Shown here: piece after piece, positions 1 to 9,559 of the stretch
Layout: every line of letters starts with the position of its first letter
How positions within the stretch are numbered: position 1 is the stretch's first letter
Source: Burkholderia stagnalis
Lineage (GTDB): Bacteria > Pseudomonadota > Gammaproteobacteria > Burkholderiales > Burkholderiaceae
Length of the DNA: 64,000 nt
NCBI RefSeq assembly: GCF_902830275.1
Contig: NZ_CADESW010000011.1
Coordinates: 124,001-188,000, forward strand
Direction: 5' to 3'
Position numbers and translations under genes: made by a program
Notes under the pieces: model-generated
What the model saw: the letters and a program-made list of their open reading frames with translations, nothing else
Told to the model about the DNA's origin: nothing
The model's database searches: none

Positions 1-203
1 GCGAGCAGCGTCTCGCCGGGCGGCGTGACCTTCACGCCCTGGCTCGTGCGGCTCAGCAGCTTCACGCCGACCTGTTCCTCGAGATTCTTGATGCGCATGC
101 TGGCCGCGGGCACCGACAGGTGCGCGCGTTCCGCGCCGCGCGTCAGGTTGCTCGCCTCGGCGATGTGCGTGAAGAGATTGAGGTCGACCAGATCGAAGCG
201 CAT
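1..203 (-). CDS. LysR-family transcriptional regulator, N-terminal part (cut by window edge)
   Basis: The reverse strand from 203 encodes MRFDLVDLNLFTHIAEASNL, continuing through a region with RGAERAHLSVPAASMRIKNLE. This is the winged helix-turn-helix of LysR regulators: helix 1 holds the FxxIAEASNLTR motif and the recognition helix the SVPAASMRI stretch. Only about 67 residues lie in the window, so the effector domain and any target cannot be read. It is divergent from the metallophosphoesterase at 458, with about 250 bases between them. LysR proteins often act on the divergent neighbour, but no clear T-N11-A operator is obvious here. The family call is firm; the role is unknown. Confidence 0.9.
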   Translation of the reverse strand, partial: MRFDLVDLNLFTHIAEASNLTRGAERAHLSVPAASMRIKNLEEQVGVKLLSRTSQGVKVTPPGETLL

Positions 204-457
204 GGCGGTGTGGGCGGATGAATGTGCCGATTATCGCGCGAAGCCGCGAAACGGCGCGCGGACGCCACTACGGGTTATGCCGGATGGAAGCGCGTGGCAT
301 GGCGCGACGGCAGGTGCGTCCGGGCCCGCCGCCGTCGCGTTCGGCGCGATATGTGTACCATCGTGCGTACGGTGCGGGGCACGCGGCACGGGGCGCAACG
401 TCCCGCTTCGACGCGCGCCTCGCTGGCTTGTATCGCAACGTGGTGGGTGAGCGCTCC

Positions 458-1606
458 ATGCGAAGTTTCTTTGTCCGGTTCATTGCGATCGGCGTGTCGT
501 TTCATCTGTACGTCGGGATGCGGATCATTCCCGACGCATTCGCGTCGACCGGCGCGCGCGTCGTCGCGGCGCTGGTGCTGGCCAGCTTCTGCGTGCTGAT
601 TCCGCTCGGAATGTTCTCGCGGCGCTTCGACGAGGGCTGGGCGGCGACCGCGTTCGGCTGGGCGGGCGCGATCGCGATGGGGTTCTTTTCGTCGCTGCTT
701 GCGCTGACGTTCCTGCGCGAGTTCGTGCTGCTCGGCGTGGCCGCATGGCGGGCGCTGGTGCAGGCCGGCGCGTGGAGCGGGGCGGCGGCGGACAGCGCGC
801 TGGCCGTGCTGGCCGGCGCGCTGCTGGTCACCGCGATCGGCTTCGCGGGCGCGCGGCGCACCGCGGCCGTGAAGCGCGTGTCGATTCCGGTGGCAGGCCT
901 GCCCGCCGCGCTCGACGGGCTGACGATCGTGCAGCTGTCCGACATCCACGTCGGGCCCACGATCAAGCGCCCGTACGTCGAGCGCATCGTCGGCGCGGTC
1001 AACGCGCTCGATGCGGACATCGTGGCCGTGACGGGCGACGTGGTCGACGGGTCCGTCGAACGGCTGCGCGAGCATACGGCGCCGCTCGGCCGCATGAAAT
1101 CCCGCTATGGCAGCTTCCTCGTCACGGGCAACCACGAGTACTACGCGGGCGCACATGCATGGATCGCGGAATTCCGCCGCATCGGGCTGACGGTGCTGCT
1201 GAACGAGCACGTCGTCGTGGAGCACGGCGGCGCGCGCGCGGTGGTTGCGGGCGTCACCGACTTCACGGCCGGCGCGTTCGACCCGGCGCACCGGAGCGAC
1301 CCGGCGCGCGCGCTCGCGGGCGCGCCGCGCGACGTCGGCACGCGGATCCTGCTCGCGCACCAGCCGAGGAGCGCGGAGCAGGCCAGCAAGGCCGGGTTCT
1401 CGGTGCAGATCTCGGGCCATACGCACGGCGGGCAGTTCCTGCCGTGGCCGCCGTTCGTGCGCTTGCAGCAGCCGTTCATCGCGGGGCTGCGGAAATTCGG
1501 CGATCTGTGGGTCTACACGAGCCGCGGCACCGGGTACTGGGGGCCGCCGAACCGCTTCGGCGTGCCGTCCGAGATCACGCTGATCCGGCTGACGCGCGGC
1601 GCGTAG
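458..1606 (+). CDS. Membrane-anchored metallophosphoesterase (YkuE-like calcineurin superfamily)
   Basis: A 382-residue protein. About 130 N-terminal residues form roughly four hydrophobic segments; the rest is a calcineurin-like phosphoesterase domain. The metal-binding signatures appear in order: SDIHVG (near residue 162), GDVVD (near 194), GNHEY (near 225) and GHTHGGQF (near 320). These ligate a di-metal centre that hydrolyses phosphoesters or pyrophosphates. Family members with an N-terminal membrane region (YkuE/YaeI type) are linked to lipid or UDP-diacylglucosamine hydrolysis, but the substrate cannot be read here. An open frame extends upstream to 218. I chose ATG 458 because the hydrophobic segment starts directly after it (MRSFFVRFIAIGV) and the upstream extension is Arg-rich and low-complexity. 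Confidence 0.88.
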   Translation: MRSFFVRFIAIGVSFHLYVGMRIIPDAFASTGARVVAALVLASFCVLIPLGMFSRRFDEGWAATAFGWAGAIAMGFFSSLLALTFLREFVLLGVAAWRALVQAGAWSGAAADSALAVLAGALLVTAIGFAGARRTAAVKRVSIPVAGLPAALDGLTIVQLSDIHVGPTIKRPYVERIVGAVNALDADIVAVTGDVVDGSVERLREHTAPLGRMKSRYGSFLVTGNHEYYAGAHAWIAEFRRIGLTVLLNEHVVVEHGGARAVVAGVTDFTAGAFDPAHRSDPARALAGAPRDVGTRILLAHQPRSAEQASKAGFSVQISGHTHGGQFLPWPPFVRLQQPFIAGLRKFGDLWVYTSRGTGYWGPPNRFGVPSEITLIRLTRGA

Positions 1607-1670
1607 GCGGCAGCGGAAGGGGGCGGCGCGGCCGCCCGTGCGGGCGTGCGCAACGTGCCCCGCGTGACTG

Positions 1671-2255
<585 letters not shown>

Positions 2256-2508
2256 GATGAGTACGGTAAAGAAGCGCGGCCGGGTCGCGCCGGCCGCAGG
2301 GTGACGAAAAAGCCGCGCCGCGGCGGCCGGCATGGCCGGAACGCGGGGGGCAGCATGCCGCGATGATAGCGTGACACGCCCGCGCCCGGCCGGCGCGACG
2401 GGCGACGCCGCACGAATGAGCGAGCATGGCGGCCGCGCGCGCCGTTCGCTAACATGCAATCATGCATCGCCCGTCGATGTTTGCTGCCTGAATTTCCATC
2501 CCTTCGAC

Positions 2509-3105
2509 ATGTCCTCCACGCCCGATCTCTTCGATGACACCCCCGCGCTCGACGTCGACTGGTATCCGGACTGGCTCGCGCCGCCGGACGCCGATCGCCT
2601 GCTGGCCGCGCTGATCGACGAGGTCGCGTGGCGCCAGGACGCGATCCGCACGCCGCGCGGGCGCATTCCGCTGCCGCGCCTGACCGCATGGCAGGGCGAG
2701 CCCGAAGCCGTCTACGTGTATTCCGGCATCCGCAACGTACCCGCGCCATGGACGCCGGCCGTGCTCGCGCTGAAGCGCGCGGTCGAGGCGACCTGCCGCG
2801 CGCGCTTCAACAGCGTGCTGCTGAACCGCTACCGCAACGGGCTCGACAGCATGGGCTGGCACGCGGACAACGAGCCCGAGCTCGGCGCCGCGCCGGTGAT
2901 CGCGTCGGTGAGCCTCGGCGCGATGCGCGTGTTCGACCTGCGGCACCGCGCGAGCGGCGTCACGCACGCGTACCGCCTGACGCACGGCAGCCTGCTCGTG
3001 ATGCGCGGCCGGACCCAGGCCGAATGGCAGCATCGCGTGCCGAAAGCGCCGGCCGTGCAGGGCGAGCGCGTGAACCTGACGTTCCGGCTGGTTGACGCGT
3101 CGTGA
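2509..3105 (+). CDS. AlkB-like 2-oxoglutarate/Fe(II) dioxygenase (alkylated nucleic-acid repair)
   Basis: A 198-residue AlkB-family protein. The double-stranded beta-helix iron site is visible as HAD in GWHADNE (about residue 118), the distal His in WQHRVPK (about 175), and the 2-oxoglutarate-binding Arg pair in RVNLTFR near the C-terminus. The nucleotide-recognition lid region carries LNRYRNGLDSMGWH. Proteins of this type oxidatively remove alkyl groups from DNA or RNA bases. The length and the PRGRIPLPRLTAWQG segment resemble the ALKBH2/3-like bacterial group more than E. coli AlkB. ATG 2509 is chosen because the upstream part of the open frame (from 2332) is unrelated in composition. It stands alone, with no ada neighbour. 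Confidence 0.9.
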   Translation: MSSTPDLFDDTPALDVDWYPDWLAPPDADRLLAALIDEVAWRQDAIRTPRGRIPLPRLTAWQGEPEAVYVYSGIRNVPAPWTPAVLALKRAVEATCRARFNSVLLNRYRNGLDSMGWHADNEPELGAAPVIASVSLGAMRVFDLRHRASGVTHAYRLTHGSLLVMRGRTQAEWQHRVPKAPAVQGERVNLTFRLVDAS

Positions 3106-3246
3106 CTCGAAATTGAATCAATGAATCGATTTATGTCGCTCGATAGCTGAGTAGAACCGCTAATGGTGCGTTGCAACAATCCTCGACTACACTGCGTGAT
3201 GGACCGGCGTGCGTCGACTACTGAGAGAGCATCGACAGCCGCCGGA

Positions 3247-3516
3247 ATGATTGCATCGCATGCCCGGACCTCGGCAGGCGCCGAACGGCGGGCAGCGGGA
3301 GAACAGCGCGTGACCGGACTGCATGAATCCCTCGAACCCTTGCTGCACGTCTTCGAACAGGACGGCGAATGGCAATGGGCGTTGACGGTGAAGCGGGCGG
3401 CTGGCGTCGGCGTGAAGGTGGTCGCGTTCAGCCGTGACGGCTTTTATCGGGAAGCGGACGCCCAGGCGGCCGGCGAGCGTGCGCTCGCATCGTTCGACGG
3501 CCCCGTGATGGCGTGA
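3247..3516 (+). CDS. Small hypothetical protein
   Basis: An 89-residue frame starting at ATG 3247; an earlier start at 3163 is possible. The C-terminal half looks protein-like: LLHVFEQDGEWQWALTVKRAAG, then VVAFSRDGFYREADAQAAGERALASFDG. This alternates hydrophobic and polar residues as a small beta-alpha fold, and resembles short Burkholderia proteins that describe a variable acting on 'ERAL..F' helices, but I recognise no family. It lies just upstream of the promoter of the secretion island and may mark its edge. Confidence 0.5.
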   Translation: MIASHARTSAGAERRAAGEQRVTGLHESLEPLLHVFEQDGEWQWALTVKRAAGVGVKVVAFSRDGFYREADAQAAGERALASFDGPVMA

Positions 3517-3695
3517 AAGCGCCGGCCGGCGTCGACGCCCGTGACGGGCGGACGGTGCGCGCTGCCGGCGTGTGATCGCAGTGCGGTTTCGTCGCAATCG
3601 CCATTCGAATTGCTTGCGGTTCATACCGGCGGGGGATGACGCCCGTTGCCGGTTTCCCATCCCGCCAGTCGTATCTCCCTTCCTCGCACGGCCGA

Positions 3696-3744
3696 AATGG
3701 TCCGTATCTTTCGACACGCCCCTGCCACAGGTTTCGCTTAACGT
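3696..3744 (+). promoter_or_regulatory. Composite Pho-type promoter of gspIJ
   Basis: Reads AATG-GTCCGTA (3700-3706), four bases, heptamer TCGACAC (3711-3717), four bases, heptamer CTGCCAC (3722-3728), ten bases, then TAACGT (3739-3744) as a TANNNT -10. The two heptamers sit 11 bp apart, as in a PhoB box, and the distance to the -10 suits PhoB-activated sigma-70 promoters. The same layout recurs upstream of the TPR operon and the giant exoprotein gene. The start codon of gspI is 47 bases downstream. Confidence 0.6.
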
Positions 3745-3791
3745 TGGCCGCGCATCCGGCCGGCGAGCCGGACAACCGACCGACGTGGGCC

Positions 3792-4226
3792 ATGCGCGAC
3801 GACCAGACTGAACACGACAACCGCCCCGTGCGCGGCGCGCCGCTTGCGGCACGGGGGCAGCAAGCGGGCTTCACGCTGATCGAGGTGCTGATCGCGCTCG
3901 CGATCGTCGCGGTTGCGCTGGGCGCGGTGATGCGCGCGATCGGCGCGCTCGCGTCGGACACCGACACGGCCCGCATGCGCCTGCTCGCGCTGTGGAGCGC
4001 GGACAACGCGCTCGGCGCGATCCGCATCGCCGCCGCCTGGCCGCCGGTCGGCACCAGCACGTTCGCGTGCCCGCAGGGGCCGTACCGGTTCGTGTGCCGC
4101 CAGCGCGTGACGGCGCTGCCGAGCCCGCTCGTGCGCCAGGTGACGGTGAGCGTGCACCCGTCGGCGTCGAGCCGGAACGTGCTCGCCGAAGTCGTCACCG
4201 TCGTCCAGAATGAAGCGCGCCGCTGA
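3792..4226 (+). CDS. gspI: Type II secretion minor pseudopilin GspI
   Basis: A 144-residue minor pseudopilin. The prepilin cleavage motif is QQAG/FTLIEVLIALAIV, with the +1 Phe, the +5 Glu and a hydrophobic helix that anchors the subunit in the inner membrane before assembly. GspI forms the tip complex of the pseudopilus with GspJ and GspK. The gene overlaps gspJ by 17 bases, so the two are translated as a pair. GspK is encoded 33 kb away on the other strand (37082), an unusual split. ATG 3792 gives a cytoplasmic leader of about 27 residues, long for the family. Confidence 0.88.
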   Translation: MRDDQTEHDNRPVRGAPLAARGQQAGFTLIEVLIALAIVAVALGAVMRAIGALASDTDTARMRLLALWSADNALGAIRIAAAWPPVGTSTFACPQGPYRFVCRQRVTALPSPLVRQVTVSVHPSASSRNVLAEVVTVVQNEARR

Positions 4227-4872
4227 CCGTCGCGCGCGGCGGCGCGCCCGCGGCTTCACACTGATCGAGATGCTGGTTGCGATCGCGCTGCTGGCCGTGA
4301 TCGCGCTGCTGTCGTGGCGCGGCCTCGACGCGACGATTCGCGGGCGCGACGGTATCGCGTCGAACCTGACGCAAACGCGGCTGCTCGGCCGCTATTTCTC
4401 GCAACTCCAGTTCGACCTGCTGAACCTCGTGACGGCCGACGAGGTGTTCGGGCCGCCGCTGCGGATCCGCCCGAACGAACTGGTGCTCGTGCGGCACGTC
4501 GGCGTCGGCGCCGGGCCGACGCACGTGCAGGTCGTGCGCTATCAGCTGAAAGGGCGCGAACTTGCGCGCAGCGCGTCGCAGCCGCTGGCGTCGCTCGCCG
4601 AACTCGAAGGCGCGCTGCAGCAGATGGACAGCTTCGCGCGCGTGGTCGTGAGCCGCGACGCGCGTGCATTGCAGTTGTCGGTATGGATCGCGCCGGACGG
4701 GTGGACGGCCAGCCAGCCGCTCGTCGAACAGACCTACGCGCAGTTCCTCGCGCAGCACGGCATCAGCAGCACCACGTCGCTCGGGATGCCGCTGCCGCGC
4801 GGCATCCGCTTCGCGGTCGCGCTCGGCACGCCGCCGGTCGAATACGTGCGCACGATCCCGATCGGCCAGTGA
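4210..4872 (+). CDS. gspJ: Type II secretion minor pseudopilin GspJ
   Basis: A 220-residue pseudopilin with a basic leader and the prepilin-peptidase site RARG/FTLIEMLVAIALLAVIALLSW, with Glu at +5. The following region RGLDATIRGRDGI and the later LARSASQPL..LAELEGALQQMD match the GspJ fold. It pairs with GspI and GspK at the pseudopilus tip. It starts inside the end of gspI and is followed by about 50 bases before the next composite promoter, so gspIJ is a two-gene unit. Confidence 0.88.
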   Translation: MKRAADRRARRRARGFTLIEMLVAIALLAVIALLSWRGLDATIRGRDGIASNLTQTRLLGRYFSQLQFDLLNLVTADEVFGPPLRIRPNELVLVRHVGVGAGPTHVQVVRYQLKGRELARSASQPLASLAELEGALQQMDSFARVVVSRDARALQLSVWIAPDGWTASQPLVEQTYAQFLAQHGISSTTSLGMPLPRGIRFAVALGTPPVEYVRTIPIGQ

Positions 4873-4922
4873 GCGGCACGCCCGCCGCGCATGCGCGGCG
4901 GCGCATCCCGCGCGCCCGGCAA

Positions 4923-4971
4923 AATGGTCCGTAACATTCGTCATACGCGTGTTACCGCCCGTCCCTAGTCT
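4923..4971 (+). promoter_or_regulatory. Composite Pho-type promoter of the TPR-glycosyltransferase operon
   Basis: AATG-GTCCGTA (4927-4933), ACAT, TCGTCAT (4938-4944), ACGC, GTGTTAC (4949-4955), ten bases, TAGTCT (4966-4971). TCGTCAT differs from the Pho half-site CTGTCAT at two positions. Geometry is identical to the copies at 3696 and 11828. The first TPR gene starts 82 bases downstream. Confidence 0.6.
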
Positions 4972-5052
4972 CGCGTCGAGAGCGATTGCCGCGACCCGCC
5001 GCTTCCGGCGGGCGATCGGCGACGGATTCCGCAAGACGGCAAGGGGGCCAAC

Positions 5053-7275
5053 GTGGCGGGCGAGTACTCACATGGTGCACCGGTGCGCGCATCCGCGCAT
5101 CACGCATCCGGAACACACGCGTCGGCGGCGATCCTGACCCGCGCGAGGAACCGGCACAGCGCGGGGCAGTTCGACGACGCCGCGCGCGACTATCTCGCCG
5201 TGCTCGCGAACGAGCCGGACCATCCGCAGGCGCTGCACCTGTACGGCGTGCTGCAATACCAGCGCGGCGCGGCCGCCGACGCGGAGGCGCTGCTGCGGCA
5301 GTCGATCGCGATCGAGGCGGGTGCGCGGGCGCTGTCGGATCTCGGCGCGATCCTCGGGGAAAGCGGCCGGATCGACGAAGCGCTCGCGCAGTTCGACGCG
5401 GCGCTGCGCGTCGAGCCGAACGACGTGCAGACGCTGGTGCGGCTCGGCAATACGCTGATCGGGCTGCACCGCCACGAACAGGCGCTGGCCGCGTTCGACC
5501 GGGCGCTCGCCGTGTCGCCGCTCGTGCTCGATGCGCTGTGCAATCGCGGCAGCGCGCTGCGCGCGCTCGGGCGTCATCAGGATGCGCTCGACACCTATGA
5601 CCGCGCGCTGATGGTCGACCCGCGCTCGTTCGAATCGTGGTTCAACCGCGGGCTCGCGCTGCGCGCGCTGCAGCGTCCGGCCGACGCGCTGCAGTGTTTC
5701 GACCGCGCGATCGGGCTCCGGCCGGGCATCGCGGCGATGCTGTCGGCGCGCGGCGAGACGCTCGTCGCGCTCGGGCGCCTGAACGAAGCGCTGGGCGCGT
5801 TCAACGAGGCCATCGCCGCCGATCCCGCGCTGATCGACGCGCTCTACAACAGCGCGGTCGCGCTCGAACGGCTGAACCGCGCCGACGAGGCGCTCGCGCG
5901 CTGCGAACGCATGCTCGCGCTCGCGCCGCACGATGCGCGCGCGTTCGCGTGCCGCGGCAACGCGCTGCTGCAGCTCGCGCGCTACGACGACGCGCTCGAC
6001 AGCTACGCCCGCGCGCTCGACCTCGCGCCCGGCGCGCCCGACATCGAATGCAATCGCGGCACCGCGCTGCGTTTCCTGAAGCGCTTCGACGAGGCGCTGC
6101 GCTGCTACGACACGGCGCTGGCAAGCGACGACCGCTTCGCCGAGGCCTGGGCCAACCGCAGCAGCGTGCTGCAGGACCTGCACCGCTACGACGAAGCGAT
6201 GCACTCGCTCGATCGCGCGCTGGCGCTGCGGCCGGACCATGCGACGAGCTGGCTCGACCGCGGCAACCTTCACTCCGCGACCGGGCGCGCGGACGATGCG
6301 CTGGCTGCCTACGATCGCGCAATCGCACTGGATGCCGACGACGTGGAAGCGCGCGTCGCGCGCGCGTCGCTCCACCTCGTCGAAGGCGATTTCGCGCGCG
6401 GCTGGGCGGAGTACGAATGGCGCTTGCGCGATCCGGCGATCGCGCGGCACGCGCGCCCGTTCACGCAGCCGCCGTGGCGCGGTGACGGCGCGCTCGACGG
6501 CAGGACGATCCTGGTGCATGCCGAGCAGGGTTTCGGCGATACGTTGCAGTTCTGCCGCTATGTGCCGCAGCTCGCCGCCCAGGGCGCGCGCGTCGTGCTC
6601 GAAGTGCCGCCGCCGCTGCGCGCGCTCGTCGCCTCGCTGGAAGGGCCGGCACAGGTGATCGCGCGCGGCGAGCCGCTGCCGCCGTTCGACTGCCACTGCC
6701 CGTTGCCGAGCCTGCCGTTCGCGCTGCGCGCGCTGCTGCCCGGGATACCGCAACCCGTGCCTTATCTCCATGCGGATCCGCAACGGGTTCGCCAGTGGGC
6801 CGCGCTGCTCGGCAACCGGCGCCGCCCGCGCGTCGGGCTCGCGTGGGCCGGCAATCCGGAACACCGGAACGACCACCGCCGCTCGATCGATTTCGCGCGG
6901 CTCGCGCCGCTGTTCGACCTCGACGTCGACTGGATCAGCCTGCAGAAGAACGTGACGACACGCGAGCGCGCGTTGCTGGAGAACGCGCCGGTGCTGCGCG
7001 TGGACGACGAGCTCGGCGATTTCGCGGAGACGGCCGCGCTGATCGCATCGCTGGACCTCGTGATTTCCGTCGATTCGGCGGTCGCGCACCTGGCCGGCGC
7101 GCTCGGCCATCCGGTGTGGGTGCTGCTGCCGGACCCGCCGGAATGGCGCTGGATGCGCGAGCGGCTCGACAGCCCGTGGTATCCGGGCGCGCGCCTGTTC
7201 CGCCAGTCCGTTCCGGGCGAATGGGCGGGCGTGATCGACGCGGTGCGGGCCGCGCTCGGCCGGCTGACACATTAG
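5053..7275 (+). CDS. TPR protein with C-terminal GT9-like glycosyltransferase domain (copy 1)
   Basis: A 740-residue cytoplasmic-looking protein (no signal peptide). Residues about 25-430 are a run of about a dozen 34-residue TPR units (for example ALSDLGAILGESGRIDEALAQFDAAL). From about 480 comes a heptosyltransferase-like (GT9 fold) domain with HAEQGFGDTLQFCRY, then GLAWAGNPEHRNDHRRS near 595, and VDSAVAHLAGALGHPVWVL near 672. TPR plus transferase architecture recalls OGT and the HMW1C enzymes that glycosylate two-partner adhesins, although those are GT41. Start is GTG 5053, preceded by the Shine-Dalgarno-like AAGGGGG. It is first of three paralogues directly upstream of the giant exoprotein gene, so modification of that protein is the natural guess. 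The donor sugar is unknown. Confidence 0.8.
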   Translation: MAGEYSHGAPVRASAHHASGTHASAAILTRARNRHSAGQFDDAARDYLAVLANEPDHPQALHLYGVLQYQRGAAADAEALLRQSIAIEAGARALSDLGAILGESGRIDEALAQFDAALRVEPNDVQTLVRLGNTLIGLHRHEQALAAFDRALAVSPLVLDALCNRGSALRALGRHQDALDTYDRALMVDPRSFESWFNRGLALRALQRPADALQCFDRAIGLRPGIAAMLSARGETLVALGRLNEALGAFNEAIAADPALIDALYNSAVALERLNRADEALARCERMLALAPHDARAFACRGNALLQLARYDDALDSYARALDLAPGAPDIECNRGTALRFLKRFDEALRCYDTALASDDRFAEAWANRSSVLQDLHRYDEAMHSLDRALALRPDHATSWLDRGNLHSATGRADDALAAYDRAIALDADDVEARVARASLHLVEGDFARGWAEYEWRLRDPAIARHARPFTQPPWRGDGALDGRTILVHAEQGFGDTLQFCRYVPQLAAQGARVVLEVPPPLRALVASLEGPAQVIARGEPLPPFDCHCPLPSLPFALRALLPGIPQPVPYLHADPQRVRQWAALLGNRRRPRVGLAWAGNPEHRNDHRRSIDFARLAPLFDLDVDWISLQKNVTTRERALLENAPVLRVDDELGDFAETAALIASLDLVISVDSAVAHLAGALGHPVWVLLPDPPEWRWMRERLDSPWYPGARLFRQSVPGEWAGVIDAVRAALGRLTH

Positions 7276-7306
7276 ACGACACATGCGACAACCCGGGGGC
7301 CACACA

Positions 7307-9559
7307 ATGACATCGAACGGTGCAGGCACGCCGCTCGCGACATCGACGATCGCGCAGCCGTCGCCCGAGATCCGTCCATCCGACGCCGCGCAGCTCGACC
7401 GGCTGCTGGAGCGGGCACGCAACGCGCATCGCGAGGGCGCGCTGCAGCATGCCGAGCAGGCGTATGCGCAACTGCTGACGCTCGCGCCCGATCATCCGGA
7501 GGCGCTGCATCTGCTCGGCGCGGTGCGATTCCAGCAAGGGCAGCTGCCCGAAGCCGACACGCTGATGCGGCGCTCGATCGAGCGGCAGCCGGCGCCGCTC
7601 GCGCTCGCGAACCACGCGGCGGTGCTCGCGGGCCTCGGGCGCGAGCCGGAAGCGCTGGCGCGTCTCGACGAAGCGCTGGCGATCAATCCCGCGCACCCGC
7701 GCGCGCTGTTCCAGCGCGCGGGCCTGCTCGCGCAGCTCGCGCGCCACGGCGACGCGTGCGCGGCCTACGACCGCCTGCTCGAACTCGCGCCGGGCTTCGC
7801 CGACGGCTTCGTGAAGCGCGGCGAGACGCTGCTGGCGCTCGGCCGCTTCGACGCGGCGCTGGCCGATTGCGAGCGCGCGATCGCGCTCGCCGGGCGCACG
7901 TTCGACGCGCTGCGCGCGCGCGGGCTGGCGCTGCGCGGGCTCGGCCGGTTCCGCGACGCGGCGCAAAGCTACGATCATGCGCTGGCGCTCGTGCCGGGCA
8001 GCGCCGAAGTGCTGTTCCTGCGCGGCGTCGCGTACCTGGACCTCGGCGAACCGGAACGCGCGCTCGCCGACTTCAACACCGCGATGGCCGCGAGCCCCGG
8101 TTTCGTCGATGCGATCTTCAACAGCTCGGTCGCGCTCGAACAGCTCGGGCGGCACGACGAGGCGCTGGTCCGCTGCGACCGGGTGCTCGCGATCGATCCG
8201 CGTCATGCGCGGGCGCTCGCCAACCGCGGTAATGCGGCGAGCCACCTCGCGCGCTATCGCGACGCGATCGACAGCTATGCGCGCGCGCTCGACGCCGAAC
8301 CCGACAACCCGGGCGTGCTGTGCAACTACGCGAGCGCGCTGATCGCCGTCGACCGCCACGACGACGCGCACGACGCGTGCGACCGCGCGCTGGCGGCCGA
8401 TCCGGGCTACGCGCACGCGTGGTTCACGCGCGGCCGGGTGCGGCTGGAGACCCATCGTTACGACGATGCGCTGGCCGACTTCACGCGCGTGATCGCGGCG
8501 TCGCCGCGCGACAAGCTCGCGCATTTCCACCGCGGCAATGCGCTGCGCGCGCTGCGCCGCCACGACGAGGCGCGGCAGGCGTACGCGGACGCGATCGACA
8601 TCGATCCCGATTACGTGCAGGCGCACTGCATGCGTGCGTTCCTGTGCCTGTCGATCGGCGATTTCGAAGCAGGCTGGGCCGAATACGAATGGCGCTGGCG
8701 CGACCGCCAGCTCGACGCGAGCCGGCGCGCGTTCGCGCAGCCGCGCTGGACGCGGGATCTGCCGCTCGACGGGCAGACGATCCTGCTGTACGCGGAGCAG
8801 GGGCTCGGCGACACGCTGCAATTCTGCCGCTACGTGCCGCTCGTGAAGGCGCTGGGCGCGCGGGTGGTGCTCGAATCGCCGGTCGAGCTGACGGCGCTGT
8901 TCGCGACGCTCGACGGCGTCGACGCGCTGGTGCCGCGCGGCGCGCCGCTGCCGCCGTTCGACCTGCATTGCCCGCTGCTGAGCCTGCCGCACGAATTCCG
9001 CACCGACCTCGCGTCGATTCCGGCCGGCGTGCCGTATCTGCGGGCGGACCCGGCGCGCATCGCGCGCTGGCGCGAACGGCTCGGCGAACCCGCGCGGCCG
9101 CGCATCGGGCTCGTGTGGTCCGGCAACCCGCTGCACGTGAACGACCGCAACCGCTCGATGGCGCTGGCCGACCTGCTGCCGCTGCTCGATGATCGCTACG
9201 AATGCGTGTGCCTGCAGAAGGTGCTGCGCGACGAGGATCGCCCGCTGCTCGATGCTGCGCCGGTCCGCTTCGTCGGCGACGCGCTCGAGGATTTCGCGGA
9301 TACGGCCGCGCTCACCGCGCTGATGGATGGCGTGGTCAGCGTCGACACGTCGGTCGCACACCTGGCCGGCGCGCTCGGGCGGCCGCTCGCGCTGATGATC
9401 CCGTACACGCCCGATTTCCGCTGGCTGCTCGATCGCGACGACAGTCCGTGGTATCCGGGCGCGCGGCTGTTCCGCCAGCCGGAAGGCGGACAGTGGGCGC
9501 CGGTCGTCGAGCGGATCCGCGCTGCGTTGCCGGCGATGGTGGACGGAGGCGCGCGATGA
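7307..9559 (+). CDS. TPR protein with C-terminal GT9-like glycosyltransferase domain (copy 2)
   Basis: A 750-residue paralogue of the preceding protein. N-terminal TPRs begin near residue 30 (LLERARNAHREGALQHAEQAY) and run to about 440. The transferase domain carries YAEQGLGDTLQFCRYVP near 490, GLVWSGNPLHVNDRNRS near 602 and VDTSVAHLAGALGRP near 680, ending with DSPWYPGARLFRQ, a block shared by all three copies. ATG 7307 is preferred to ATG 7283 because GGGGG sits upstream at a usable distance. It lies 31 bases after copy 1, and its stop overlaps the start of copy 3 (ATGA), so the trio is one operon. Divergence of TPR units between copies suggests different acceptor regions rather than simple redundancy; that is inference. 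Confidence 0.8.
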   Translation: MTSNGAGTPLATSTIAQPSPEIRPSDAAQLDRLLERARNAHREGALQHAEQAYAQLLTLAPDHPEALHLLGAVRFQQGQLPEADTLMRRSIERQPAPLALANHAAVLAGLGREPEALARLDEALAINPAHPRALFQRAGLLAQLARHGDACAAYDRLLELAPGFADGFVKRGETLLALGRFDAALADCERAIALAGRTFDALRARGLALRGLGRFRDAAQSYDHALALVPGSAEVLFLRGVAYLDLGEPERALADFNTAMAASPGFVDAIFNSSVALEQLGRHDEALVRCDRVLAIDPRHARALANRGNAASHLARYRDAIDSYARALDAEPDNPGVLCNYASALIAVDRHDDAHDACDRALAADPGYAHAWFTRGRVRLETHRYDDALADFTRVIAASPRDKLAHFHRGNALRALRRHDEARQAYADAIDIDPDYVQAHCMRAFLCLSIGDFEAGWAEYEWRWRDRQLDASRRAFAQPRWTRDLPLDGQTILLYAEQGLGDTLQFCRYVPLVKALGARVVLESPVELTALFATLDGVDALVPRGAPLPPFDLHCPLLSLPHEFRTDLASIPAGVPYLRADPARIARWRERLGEPARPRIGLVWSGNPLHVNDRNRSMALADLLPLLDDRYECVCLQKVLRDEDRPLLDAAPVRFVGDALEDFADTAALTALMDGVVSVDTSVAHLAGALGRPLALMIPYTPDFRWLLDRDDSPWYPGARLFRQPEGGQWAPVVERIRAALPAMVDGGAR